The notes under the pieces were generated by a model. It searched no databases and was not told where the DNA came from. It worked only from the letters and a program-made list of their open reading frames with translations. 8,939 nt of DNA from contig JAFQUL010000104.1 of NCBI GenBank assembly GCA_017408535.1, positions 1-8,939 on the forward strand. The letters are read 5' to 3'. A program made the translations under genes and the position numbers. This document shows positions 1 through 5,041 of the stretch, one piece after another. This stretch comes from Clostridia bacterium. GTDB lineage: Bacteria > Bacillota > Clostridia > Oscillospirales > CAG-272. The first letter of the stretch is position 1. The number at the start of each line of letters is the position of its first letter.

Positions 1-39
1 AGAAAAATAAAGAAAACCCGAGGAAACCTCGGGTTTTCT
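1..39 (-). terminator. Intrinsic terminator of the tRNA unit
   Basis: A perfect 13-bp inverted repeat (11-23 pairing with 27-39) closes on a 3-base loop. Read on the minus strand it is followed by a T-rich tail (complement of 1-10, TTATTTTTCT). It lies directly downstream of the two minus-strand tRNA genes and is the expected Rho-independent stop for their transcript. Confidence 0.88.
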
Positions 40-63
40 CCGGTGCATCTTTTTTGGCACCGG
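40..63 (-). other. Short hairpin between tRNA-fMet and its terminator
   Basis: A 7-bp perfect stem (40-46 with 57-63) with a 10-base A-rich loop on the transcribed strand sits between the encoded CCA end of tRNA-fMet and the terminator stem. It has no T-tract of its own. It may be a structured trailer removed during tRNA 3' processing; that role is inferred. Confidence 0.4.
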
Positions 64-67
64 TACT

Positions 68-145
<78 letters not shown>

Positions 146-165
146 ATATATAATTATAAAAAAAT

Positions 166-254
166 TGGTGCCGGAAACCGGGCTTGAACCGGTACGATAT
201 TTACATATCACGGGATTTTAAGTCCCGGGCGTCTGCCAATTCCGCCATTCCGGC
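166..254 (-). tRNA. tRNA-Leu (anticodon UAA)
   Basis: The minus strand shows a class II tRNA of 89 bases with encoded CCA. The 7-bp acceptor stem GCCGGAA/TTCCGGC is perfect, the anticodon stem CGGGA/TCCCG encloses the loop CTTAAAA (anticodon UAA), and the T-stem ACCGG/CCGGT is perfect. The long variable arm forms a GATAT/ATATC hairpin, as expected for leucine tRNAs. The discriminator base is A. It reads UUA and, by wobble, UUG codons. It is the first gene after the promoter at 302-330 and is co-transcribed with tRNA-fMet. Confidence 0.96.
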
Positions 255-301
255 ATCTATACGTAAATCCGGTATCCGAACTTGTCTTTTGGACAGTTGT
301 T

Positions 302-330
302 ATTATATCATATCCGCCCCGCCTTGTCAA
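302..330 (-). promoter_or_regulatory. Sigma-A promoter of the tRNA-Leu/tRNA-fMet unit
   Basis: Read on the minus strand: a consensus -35 TTGACA (325-330), a 17-base spacer, and a consensus -10 TATAAT (302-307). The -10 ends 48 bases before the 5' end of tRNA-Leu. Perfect hexamers and spacing fit the strong expression expected of a tRNA unit. Confidence 0.92.
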
Positions 331-365
331 TAGTTATTTGCCAATTAATTTCAGACGGGGCGGAT
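312..365. repeat. 10-bp inverted repeat spanning the tRNA promoter
   Basis: ATCCGCCCCG (312-321) is matched by a perfect inverted copy at 356-365, with 34 bases between. The left arm lies inside the spacer of the tRNA promoter, and the -35 box lies in the loop. There is no T-tract after the structure in either direction, so it is a poor intrinsic terminator even though it sits just past the stop of the hemolysin III gene. It could be a read-through hairpin, an operator or coincidence. Confidence 0.5.
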
Positions 366-382
366 TTTCTCTCGACAGGATC

Positions 383-1039
383 TTACTTTATTACCCAGAA
401 AAATATCGAAAAATACTGAAAAATGCTGCCGGCAAGCACGAAGAGATGCCATACCGAGTGCATATAGCGCACCTTCTTCATCTTGTAGAAAATGATCCCC
501 ACGGTGTAGAATATACCGCCGAGAAGCACGAACAGCATTCCGTAAAAGCCAAGTCCCTGAACGGTAGGCTTAAGCGCAATAAGAATACACCAGCCCATTA
601 TTATATAGGCTACGAGAGAAAACTTCTTTGCCTTTTCGATGCTGATGGAGTTAAACACTATTCCCAGTGCGGTAAGCCCCCAAAGAGTGCCGAAAATGCT
701 CCAGCCTATCCAGCCGCGAAGAGTTACAAGGGTATATGGAGTATAGGTACCGGCAATAAGGACAAAAATGGTGCAGTGATCGAATATTCTGAACACGTTT
801 TTTGCGGTCTTATTGGTAAGGCTGTGATACATAGTGGACATCATATATAAAAGGATAAGTGAGCCGCCGTATATTGCAGATGCCACCACTGCCATTGCGT
901 CTGACAGTATGGCGGCGCGTATTATAAGAAGTACCGTACCGGCAACAGACAGACCTGCCCCTACTCCGTGGGTTATGGCGTTGGATATCTCCTCGCCTAA
1001 GGTATATAACGGCTTTGGTTTCGTGATGTTTTTGTCCAT
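383..1039 (-). CDS. trhA: Hemolysin III / PAQR family membrane protein (TrhA-like)
   Basis: The 218-residue protein is almost entirely hydrophobic, with about seven membrane segments, the usual size and topology of bacterial hemolysin III proteins. PAQR metal-site signatures are present: SxxxH (S68, H72), a DH motif (D87), GTYTPY (97-102) and HxxxH near the C-terminus (H194, H198). The N-terminal EEISNAITHGVGA also fits. In adiponectin receptors these positions bind zinc in a hydrolase-like site; bacterial members such as E. coli TrhA are tied to membrane energetics and homeostasis, and cytolysis is doubtful for most of them. The ATG at 1039 is preceded by GAGG, 7 bases away, and by a good promoter at 1082-1110. 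It diverges from plsC. No clear intrinsic terminator follows. The family call is firm; substrate and activity are unknown. Confidence 0.93.
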   Translation of the reverse strand: MDKNITKPKPLYTLGEEISNAITHGVGAGLSVAGTVLLIIRAAILSDAMAVVASAIYGGSLILLYMMSTMYHSLTNKTAKNVFRIFDHCTIFVLIAGTYTPYTLVTLRGWIGWSIFGTLWGLTALGIVFNSISIEKAKKFSLVAYIIMGWCILIALKPTVQGLGFYGMLFVLLGGIFYTVGIIFYKMKKVRYMHSVWHLFVLAGSIFQYFSIFFWVIK

Positions 1040-1081
1040 TGGATTACCTCATTTAGTTTTGAAAACTACTTGCTTTTGATA

Positions 1082-1110
1082 AGTATACCACATCGAAAGA
1101 AAAAAGTCAA
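1082..1110 (-). promoter_or_regulatory. Promoter of the hemolysin III-family gene
   Basis: Minus strand: -35 TTGACT (1105-1110), 17-base spacer ending in TGG, -10 TATACT (1082-1087). This gives a leader of about 35 bases before the ATG. It lies back to back with the plsC promoter, with 26 bases between the two -35 boxes. Confidence 0.8.
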
Positions 1111-1136
1111 TATTGTTATAAGGATTTTATTAATAC

Positions 1137-1165
1137 TTGAATTCTCCTTTATGTTTTGGTATAAT
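1137..1165 (+). promoter_or_regulatory. Promoter of the PlsC-like gene
   Basis: -35 TTGAAT (1137-1142), 17-base spacer, consensus -10 TATAAT (1160-1165). Transcription should start near 1172, leaving about 25 bases before the start codon, including the ribosome binding site AAAGGA. Confidence 0.82.
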
Positions 1166-1196
1166 ATAAGGTAGTATACGCTGAAAGGAAATTTTT

Positions 1197-1895
1197 ATGT
1201 GGCTTAAGAGACTGTACGGCACAGTTGCCGGATCTTTGCTGAGATTTTATATATGGCTCTTTTACCGCCCCCGACTCAATTTTTTATGCGGCGAGCTTCC
1301 CGACGAGCCGGTCATCTTTGCATCCAATCACACCGGGCTTCTTGACGGTCTTATCATCGTGACCGGAATGTGGAAGATGGGCAGACCCTCTACCCTTATG
1401 GCTAAAGAGTGGTTTGATCTTCCTCTGCTGAAGCCTATTTTTGAATACAGCCGCTGTATCCCGGTAAAAAGAAAGGGCGTTGATACCACCTGGCTGAAGA
1501 TGAGTATCTCCGCCATAAAGGACAGTAAATACAACTTCCTTATCTTCCCCGAGGGCCACACAAGCCGTGACGGTGAGATAGACGTTTTCCAGAACGGTGT
1601 TCTTTTTCTTGCCACAAAGACCGGCGCAAAGATCGTTCCGGTATGGCACGGGCCTGCACGGATATTCTTCGGCACTGAGGTACGGATCGGCTCCCCCATC
1701 GCTCTCCCTGAGGGCTTCACTATGAGGAGCGGTGATCCTGAGGCCGTCTGCAGTCAGCTGAGAGATGCGGTCATTGACCTTGAGCCGAAAAAAGAGGAGA
1801 AAAAGGGCTTCGGACGTATCAACAAGAGAAAGCTCGTTGTTCTTACCGCTCTGGTACTCCTTCTTGTAGCGCATTTTTCAGGAATATTTGCTTAA
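1197..1895 (+). CDS. plsC: 1-acyl-sn-glycerol-3-phosphate acyltransferase (PlsC-like) with a C-terminal membrane anchor
   Basis: The 232-residue protein shows the PlsC/LPLAT blocks in order: NHTGLLD (44-50, the NHx4D catalytic motif), a CIPVKR block (87-92), FPEGHTSRDG (117-126, substrate-binding block) and VPVW (147-150). The family transfers an acyl chain to lysophosphatidic acid to make phosphatidic acid, the phospholipid precursor, at the inner face of the membrane. After the catalytic domain come a charged linker (about 196-212, rich in K, E and R) and one strongly hydrophobic segment (213-231) ending at the C-terminus. This tail anchor is not part of the core domain. The ATG is preceded by AAAGGA at a workable distance, a promoter lies at 1137-1165, and a terminator follows, so it is monocistronic. 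Acyltransferase activity is well supported; the exact acceptor lipid is not proven. Confidence 0.92.
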   Translation: MWLKRLYGTVAGSLLRFYIWLFYRPRLNFLCGELPDEPVIFASNHTGLLDGLIIVTGMWKMGRPSTLMAKEWFDLPLLKPIFEYSRCIPVKRKGVDTTWLKMSISAIKDSKYNFLIFPEGHTSRDGEIDVFQNGVLFLATKTGAKIVPVWHGPARIFFGTEVRIGSPIALPEGFTMRSGDPEAVCSQLRDAVIDLEPKKEEKKGFGRINKRKLVVLTALVLLLVAHFSGIFA

Positions 1896-1934
1896 TAAAG
1901 ATCCCCGTTTTTGCCGAATGTCCGTAAAACAGTT

Positions 1935-1971
1935 AATCCTCTCTATGAAATTGTTCATAGAGAGGATTTTT
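1935..1971 (+). terminator. Intrinsic terminator of the PlsC-like gene
   Basis: A perfect 15-bp stem (1935-1949 with 1954-1968) with a 4-base loop is followed by TTTTTGTTTA. It lies 40 bases after the stop codon. Confidence 0.9.
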
Positions 1972-1975
1972 GTTT

Positions 1976-2114
1976 ATTGTTTCGATACAGTAGCATCCAC
2001 CCCCCTCTGATGAGTGAGGCTTGAGCGCAACGCAGAACCGCACACTACGCACTACACCGAACAGCGTACAGAAGTGTACCCTTTATCTGTTCGACATATT
2101 GGAATTTAACAGTA
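1976..2114. other. Non-coding gap with a nested hairpin (2058-2093)
   Basis: I see no gene here. A structured patch is present: CGAACAG (2058-2064) pairs with CTGTTCG (2087-2093), and inside it GTACA (2066-2070) pairs with TGTAC (2075-2079) around a GAAG loop. Just before it is a tandem-like CACTACGCACTACAC. On the minus strand this lies downstream of the SUKH gene, but it lacks a T-tract and so is not a typical terminator. Confidence 0.4.
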
Positions 2115-2552
2115 TTACAGCTCGTTATTGTAATACTTGATTATCAAATCAAAAATATCTTTAGCTACCTCACGAGTTTCAAAAAGCTCATGTTCCCAAA
2201 TATATATTGCAGATGTATCCGTTTCGCCATTTGGAAGAATACGATAGCAGTAATAATCACCGCAGCCATTTGATGCAAAATATATAAAGCGATTTACTTT
2301 TTCTTCAAATTCGTCCGGTTCAAGATATTCTGCGAGAATCTCTCTGTTTCTCTTTACCTGTGCGACAATTTCCTCCGCTGAAAGCAAGAACCAATGGTCT
2401 CCATCCGTTTCTCGCAATAAGGCTTTCAATTCTTCTGGAAAGGTAAAGCCAACATATCTCTCAGCCTTCTTAATTTGTTTTTCCGGGCAAGGTTCTTGTA
2501 ACTTAGCCCAATTGTGCCCTTCTATTAGCTTTCCAACAAGCTCTCTATACAC
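2115..2552 (-). CDS. SUKH (SMI1/KNR4) domain protein, probable orphan immunity-type protein
   Basis: The 145-residue soluble protein matches the SUKH-1 pattern: an N-terminal helix EKQIKKAERYVGFTFPEELKALL (about 24-46, split here by eye into an amphipathic helix plus the FPEEL motif), an acidic turn ETDGD (48-52), and a core block FASNGCGDYYCY (92-103) corresponding to the family's G-x-G-D strand. SUKH proteins commonly act as immunity partners of polymorphic or contact-dependent toxins, but many are stand-alone and unassigned. No toxin gene lies beside this one. The start is GTG at 2552, supported by AAGGAG 9 bases upstream; no ATG is better placed. The gene is visibly more AT-rich than plsC and yugP (about 37% GC in one 60-base line checked), which suggests separate acquisition. 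Domain call good; target unknown. Confidence 0.82.
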   Translation of the reverse strand: MYRELVGKLIEGHNWAKLQEPCPEKQIKKAERYVGFTFPEELKALLRETDGDHWFLLSAEEIVAQVKRNREILAEYLEPDEFEEKVNRFIYFASNGCGDYYCYRILPNGETDTSAIYIWEHELFETREVAKDIFDLIIKYYNNEL

Positions 2553-2599
2553 GGCAAAATTCTCCTTCGCAAATTCTTATTTATCGGTCTATATGAGTT

Positions 2600-2628
2600 A
2601 TTTTATCATGCGGCGGCAACAGATACAA
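2600..2628 (-). promoter_or_regulatory. Candidate promoter of the SUKH gene
   Basis: Minus strand: TTGTAT (2623-2628), 17-base spacer, TAAAAT (2600-2605). It would give a leader of about 40 bases before the GTG start. The hexamers are imperfect. The -35 lies immediately past the hairpin at 2632-2661, which would separate it from yugP read-through. Confidence 0.5.
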
Positions 2629-2661
2629 AGACCGTCCCGGCAGAACTATCAGCCGGGACGG
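2624..2661 (-). terminator. Probable terminator of the YugP-type peptidase gene
   Basis: A perfect, GC-rich 10-bp stem (2632-2641 with 2652-2661) has a 10-base loop. On the minus strand it is followed by TCTTTGT, a modest T-tract. It lies 90 bases after the peptidase stop codon and before the SUKH gene. The weak T-tract limits certainty, and the stem is palindromic enough to be read in either direction. Confidence 0.6.
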
Positions 2662-2677
2662 AAACTGTTTTACGGAC

Positions 2678-2708
2678 ACCCACGTTTTTCTACGTGGGTT
2701 ATTTTTTT
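2678..2708 (+). terminator. Plus-strand intrinsic terminator without an upstream gene
   Basis: An 8-bp stem ACCCACGT/ACGTGGGT (2678-2685 with 2692-2699) with a 6-base loop is followed on the plus strand by TATTTTTTTA. On the minus strand the following bases are GTCCGT, so the signal points to the plus direction. The nearest plus-strand gene upstream ends at 1895 and has its own terminator. It may end a small RNA, an antisense transcript, or be a relic. Confidence 0.6.
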
Positions 2709-2750
2709 ATCACTTCTTTTTCTTAGCCGGGGTTTATGCTTTTCCGTGTT

Positions 2751-3476
2751 TTATCTTCTGTCTCTTCTTGACACAATGGAAAGGAGACGCAAAAACTGGG
2801 TTATGGCCACGGCGGTAGCGGCAACATAGGTCATAGCTGCGGCGGAAAGCACCTTCTTTGATGCGGTAAGCTCCTCACCCGAAAGAATACCGCACTCTCT
2901 GAGCGACGTGATGGCACGTCTGCTGGCGTTAAACTCGGTAGGCAGGGTAAGCAGCTGGAAAAGAACGCTCAGGGAAAACAGAGCTATACCGAGATAGGCG
3001 ATACCGATAAAATGAGCACCCATCGAGGAGAAAACGATACCGAGAAGGATAAGGGGTGTTGACAGACGGGAGCCGATATTGGTTATAGGAACCATTGCGT
3101 TTCTTATCTTAAGGGGAAAATAGTGACGGGCGTGCTGTACCGCATGTCCCGCCTCGTGGGCAGCGACGCCTACTGCGGCGGCCGTTGATGCCCCGTATAC
3201 AGAGTCTGACAGGCGAATGACGTTAGACCTTGGATCAAAATGGTCGGTAAGATCACCCGACACCCGTTCTATACGCACATTGCTGAGCCCGTGTGCATCA
3301 AGGACCCGTCTTGCGGCATCCGCTCCCGTCATCCTCGATGGGAGAACGACTGCAGAATATTTCTTAAAGGTGCTGTTTACTCTCACCGACATGGCAAGAG
3401 AAAAAATTGCGGCAATTATCACCGCTATATATGCGGCATCCATATATCCGAAGCCGTAGTAAAATGGGTATGGCAT
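2751..3476 (-). CDS. YugP-type membrane zinc metallopeptidase (Zn_peptidase_2 family)
   Basis: The 241-residue protein has an N-terminal membrane helix (about 13-31), a soluble stretch with the family motif LTDHFDPRSNVIRLS (76-90), and the zinc-binding HEAGH (107-111, HExxH) within AAHEAGHAVQHA. Hydrophobic segments follow around 140-177 and 208-228. LPTEFNASRRA (178-188) supplies E181 as a likely third metal ligand. Length and layout match B. subtilis YugP relatives, predicted membrane proteases of unknown substrate. The ATG at 3476 is preceded by GGAGG 5 bases away, and a 6-bp GC hairpin (3491-3507) sits just upstream of that site in the leader. It diverges from the DUF2156 gene across 173 bases; a probable terminator lies at 2624-2661. 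The family is clear; the biological role is not. Confidence 0.92.
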   Translation of the reverse strand: MPYPFYYGFGYMDAAYIAVIIAAIFSLAMSVRVNSTFKKYSAVVLPSRMTGADAARRVLDAHGLSNVRIERVSGDLTDHFDPRSNVIRLSDSVYGASTAAAVGVAAHEAGHAVQHARHYFPLKIRNAMVPITNIGSRLSTPLILLGIVFSSMGAHFIGIAYLGIALFSLSVLFQLLTLPTEFNASRRAITSLRECGILSGEELTASKKVLSAAAMTYVAATAVAITQFLRLLSIVSRRDRR

Positions 3477-3514
3477 AATATCCTCCGTTCCGCCGCCAAG
3501 TGCGGCGCTGATTA

Positions 3515-3530
3515 TTTTTTAGCTAAAAAA
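3515..3530. repeat. 16-bp perfect palindrome in the yugP leader region
   Basis: TTTTTTAGCTAAAAAA is a perfect two-fold palindrome between the divergent peptidase and DUF2156 genes. On either strand it could be an operator or a weak hairpin. It is AT-rich, so chance occurrence is not excluded. Confidence 0.4.
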
Positions 3531-3557
3531 ATTTACCGATAATTTAATAATACCCTC

Positions 3558-3586
3558 TGTACAAAATACTTATGTAGTGGTATTAT
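3558..3586 (+). promoter_or_regulatory. Candidate promoter of the DUF2156 / small membrane protein pair
   Basis: TGTACA (3558-3563, four of six -35 consensus bases), 17-base spacer ending in TGG (extended -10 element), then TATTAT (3581-3586). The -10 lies in a 12-bp perfect palindrome GTATTATAATAC (3580-3591) that could be an operator. The leader before the ATG at 3650 would be about 57 bases. Confidence 0.6.
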
Positions 3587-3649
3587 AATACAGTATTCTG
3601 AACATTATATGATAATTATGTAAAAATTCCCGTGTTAAAAAGAGGTTAT

Positions 3650-4540
3650 ATGGAATTTAAGTGTCCCGGGCTGTCTCTTATCCCCACTCTCAGGGATTTT
3701 TTCTCCCGTTATAACTATGAGAGGATCGCCGATCTTACTGTTGCGGGTACGGTCATGTGGAGAGATTTCTTCAAAAACGAATATTATTTTGAAAAGGATT
3801 GCTTTGTGCTGTCCGCAGAAACGAAAGGCGGGCGGGGCTTCTACTTTCCGATCGGTGAAAACACCGGGGCTGTTGCCGCCGCACTGATCGAAGAGAGGAA
3901 AAAAGAGGGGCTCGACACCCTTTTTATCGGTGTCTCCCCAGATCTTCTGCCGTTTTTTGACAGTTACCGCACATCGGCCGAGGCAGACCGTGACACCTGG
4001 GACTATATCTACCTGTCAGAAGACCTGTCCACCCTCTCCGGGCGGCCGTATGCAGGACAGAGAAACCACATCAATGCGTTTCTGAAAAGCAATACCTTTG
4101 AATATAAGCCTATAACGGCAGCTAACTGTGCCGAGGTAAAGGATTTCTTTGAGAGTACCTCCCGTGCCTCCTCTCAGGACGGGGATTATTACAGCCGCCT
4201 GGCGGCGGCAGAGGATGCTGTCTGTCGGGAAGTGTTTGAAAGCTGGGAGCTCTACGGCTTCATTGGCGGTGCGGTATACTGTGACGGCCGTATTATCGGT
4301 GCGGCGGTAGGTGACGTAGTAGGAGACACCCTCTGTGTACACATCGAAAGAGCGGATTCCTCCATTCGGGGCGCATATCAGCTCACCGTCAGAGAATTTG
4401 CCGCCCACAACCGGGAAAACGGGATAAAATATATCAACCGCGAGGATGACGCAGGCATTCCCGGTCTCAGAACGGCGAAGCTCTCATACCATCCGGCTAT
4501 GATGGCGGAAAAATACAGCGTTACAGTTTTTTGCGATTAA
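3650..4540 (+). CDS. DUF2156 domain protein (phosphatidylglycerol lysyltransferase C-terminal-like, GNAT fold)
   Basis: The 296-residue soluble protein has the DUF2156 pattern. An N-terminal LIPTLRDFFSRYNYERIADLT region is followed by MWRDFF (36-41), then YIYLSEDLSTLSGRPYAGQRNHINAFL (119-145), which holds the RN-H core, and the C-terminal signatures HIERADSSIRGAYQL (231-245) and YINREDDAGIPGLR (261-274) with AKLSYHP (276-282). Related catalytic domains in MprF move aminoacyl groups from aminoacyl-tRNA to phosphatidylglycerol. Here no membrane flippase part is present, so the substrate is open. I take ATG 3650 as the start because AGAGG stands 5 bases upstream; an in-frame GTG at 3632 has no such site. 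It is first in a two-gene unit, with 18 bases to the next gene. Confidence 0.85.
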   Translation: MEFKCPGLSLIPTLRDFFSRYNYERIADLTVAGTVMWRDFFKNEYYFEKDCFVLSAETKGGRGFYFPIGENTGAVAAALIEERKKEGLDTLFIGVSPDLLPFFDSYRTSAEADRDTWDYIYLSEDLSTLSGRPYAGQRNHINAFLKSNTFEYKPITAANCAEVKDFFESTSRASSQDGDYYSRLAAAEDAVCREVFESWELYGFIGGAVYCDGRIIGAAVGDVVGDTLCVHIERADSSIRGAYQLTVREFAAHNRENGIKYINREDDAGIPGLRTAKLSYHPAMMAEKYSVTVFCD

Positions 4541-4558
4541 TTTTTTTAGGAGGTTTTT

Positions 4559-4858
4559 ATGGATATTATTTTAATGCTTCTCTTTACGGCGGCCTTTGTG
4601 CTTTCTCTTATCCTTCTTATTACCGCTCCGAAAAAGAGCAAAAGATGGCCTTTCCTTTTCATCTCCCTTGCCGTAGAAATAATAGTTTCCGCAGTTCTCA
4701 TCGCAGTGTTTGACAGTCTGCCCGGCAACGGGATGATGCCCGGTTTTACCTATCTCGGTGAGTGGATGGTGTGCTTTGCCGCACTGATAGCTTACATAAT
4801 TCTGACTCTTGTCTCCGCTATCGTAGGCATAATAACACTGATAAAGAAAAAGAAATAA
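4559..4858 (+). CDS. Small three-helix membrane protein, unknown function
   Basis: The 99-residue protein has three hydrophobic segments (about 3-22, 31-52 and 66-94), a basic first loop PKKSKR (24-29) and a C-terminal KKKK tail, which would place these basic parts inside the cell by the positive-inside rule. I recognise no named family. The ATG has an excellent AGGAGG five bases upstream, begins 18 bases after the DUF2156 stop and is followed by a terminator, so the two genes are almost certainly co-transcribed. The layout strongly resembles the small protein at 8207-8512. A role beside the DUF2156 protein at the membrane is only an inference from the operon. Confidence 0.82.
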   Translation: MDIILMLLFTAAFVLSLILLITAPKKSKRWPFLFISLAVEIIVSAVLIAVFDSLPGNGMMPGFTYLGEWMVCFAALIAYIILTLVSAIVGIITLIKKKK

Positions 4859-4872
4859 GATTCTACAGAAAC

Positions 4873-4909
4873 GGGCTGTTGCAGTATAAATGCGACAGCC
4901 TCTTTTTTG
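4873..4909 (+). terminator. Intrinsic terminator of the DUF2156 unit
   Basis: A 10-bp stem with one G-U pair (4874-4883 with 4891-4900) and a 7-base loop is followed by TCTTTTTTG. It is 15 bases after the stop codon. The stem core GGCTGT...ACAGCC recurs in the hairpin at 8172-8202. Confidence 0.87.
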
Positions 4910-4964
4910 TGCTTTTTTACCTAAAAATCCCTTTTACTTTTGTCCCGATTCTCCAAAAGAATAA

Positions 4965-4993
4965 TTGTTTTTTTCTTCCGGTTGTGCTATTAT
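4965..4993 (+). promoter_or_regulatory. Promoter of the SLC13-type transporter
   Basis: -35 TTGTTT (4965-4970), 17-base spacer ending in TGC (extended -10), -10 TATTAT (4988-4993). The expected start of transcription near 5000 lies downstream of an in-frame ATG at 4940, which supports the later start codon at 5042. Confidence 0.78.
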
Positions 4994-5041
4994 ATTTTCG
5001 TTGCGCATTTTGTCTTTTTACGAAAGGTAGGTGGAGAAAAA

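Noticed and set aside
2007..2040. Possible hammerhead ribozyme core (CTGATGA near 2008-2014)
   Set aside because: The required GAAA core segment after stem II is missing and no matching stems I and III were found.
2707..2745. TPAKKKK-like tail readable after the yugP stop on the minus strand in another frame
   Set aside because: A stop codon precedes it in that frame and yugP already ends at a family-typical length, so a frameshifted extension is not supported.
2512..2829. Plus-strand frame across the SUKH/yugP junction
   Set aside because: It overlaps the antisense ends of two well-supported genes, crosses several hairpins and has no recognisable protein features.
3632..3634. GTG start for the DUF2156 gene
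   Set aside because: It has no ribosome binding site, whereas ATG 3650 has AGAGG at good spacing and matches the usual family N-terminus.
4940..5041. Longer N-terminus of the transporter from ATG 4940
   Set aside because: The best promoter (-10 at 4988-4993) lies inside this extension, and ATG 5042 has a clear ribosome binding site.
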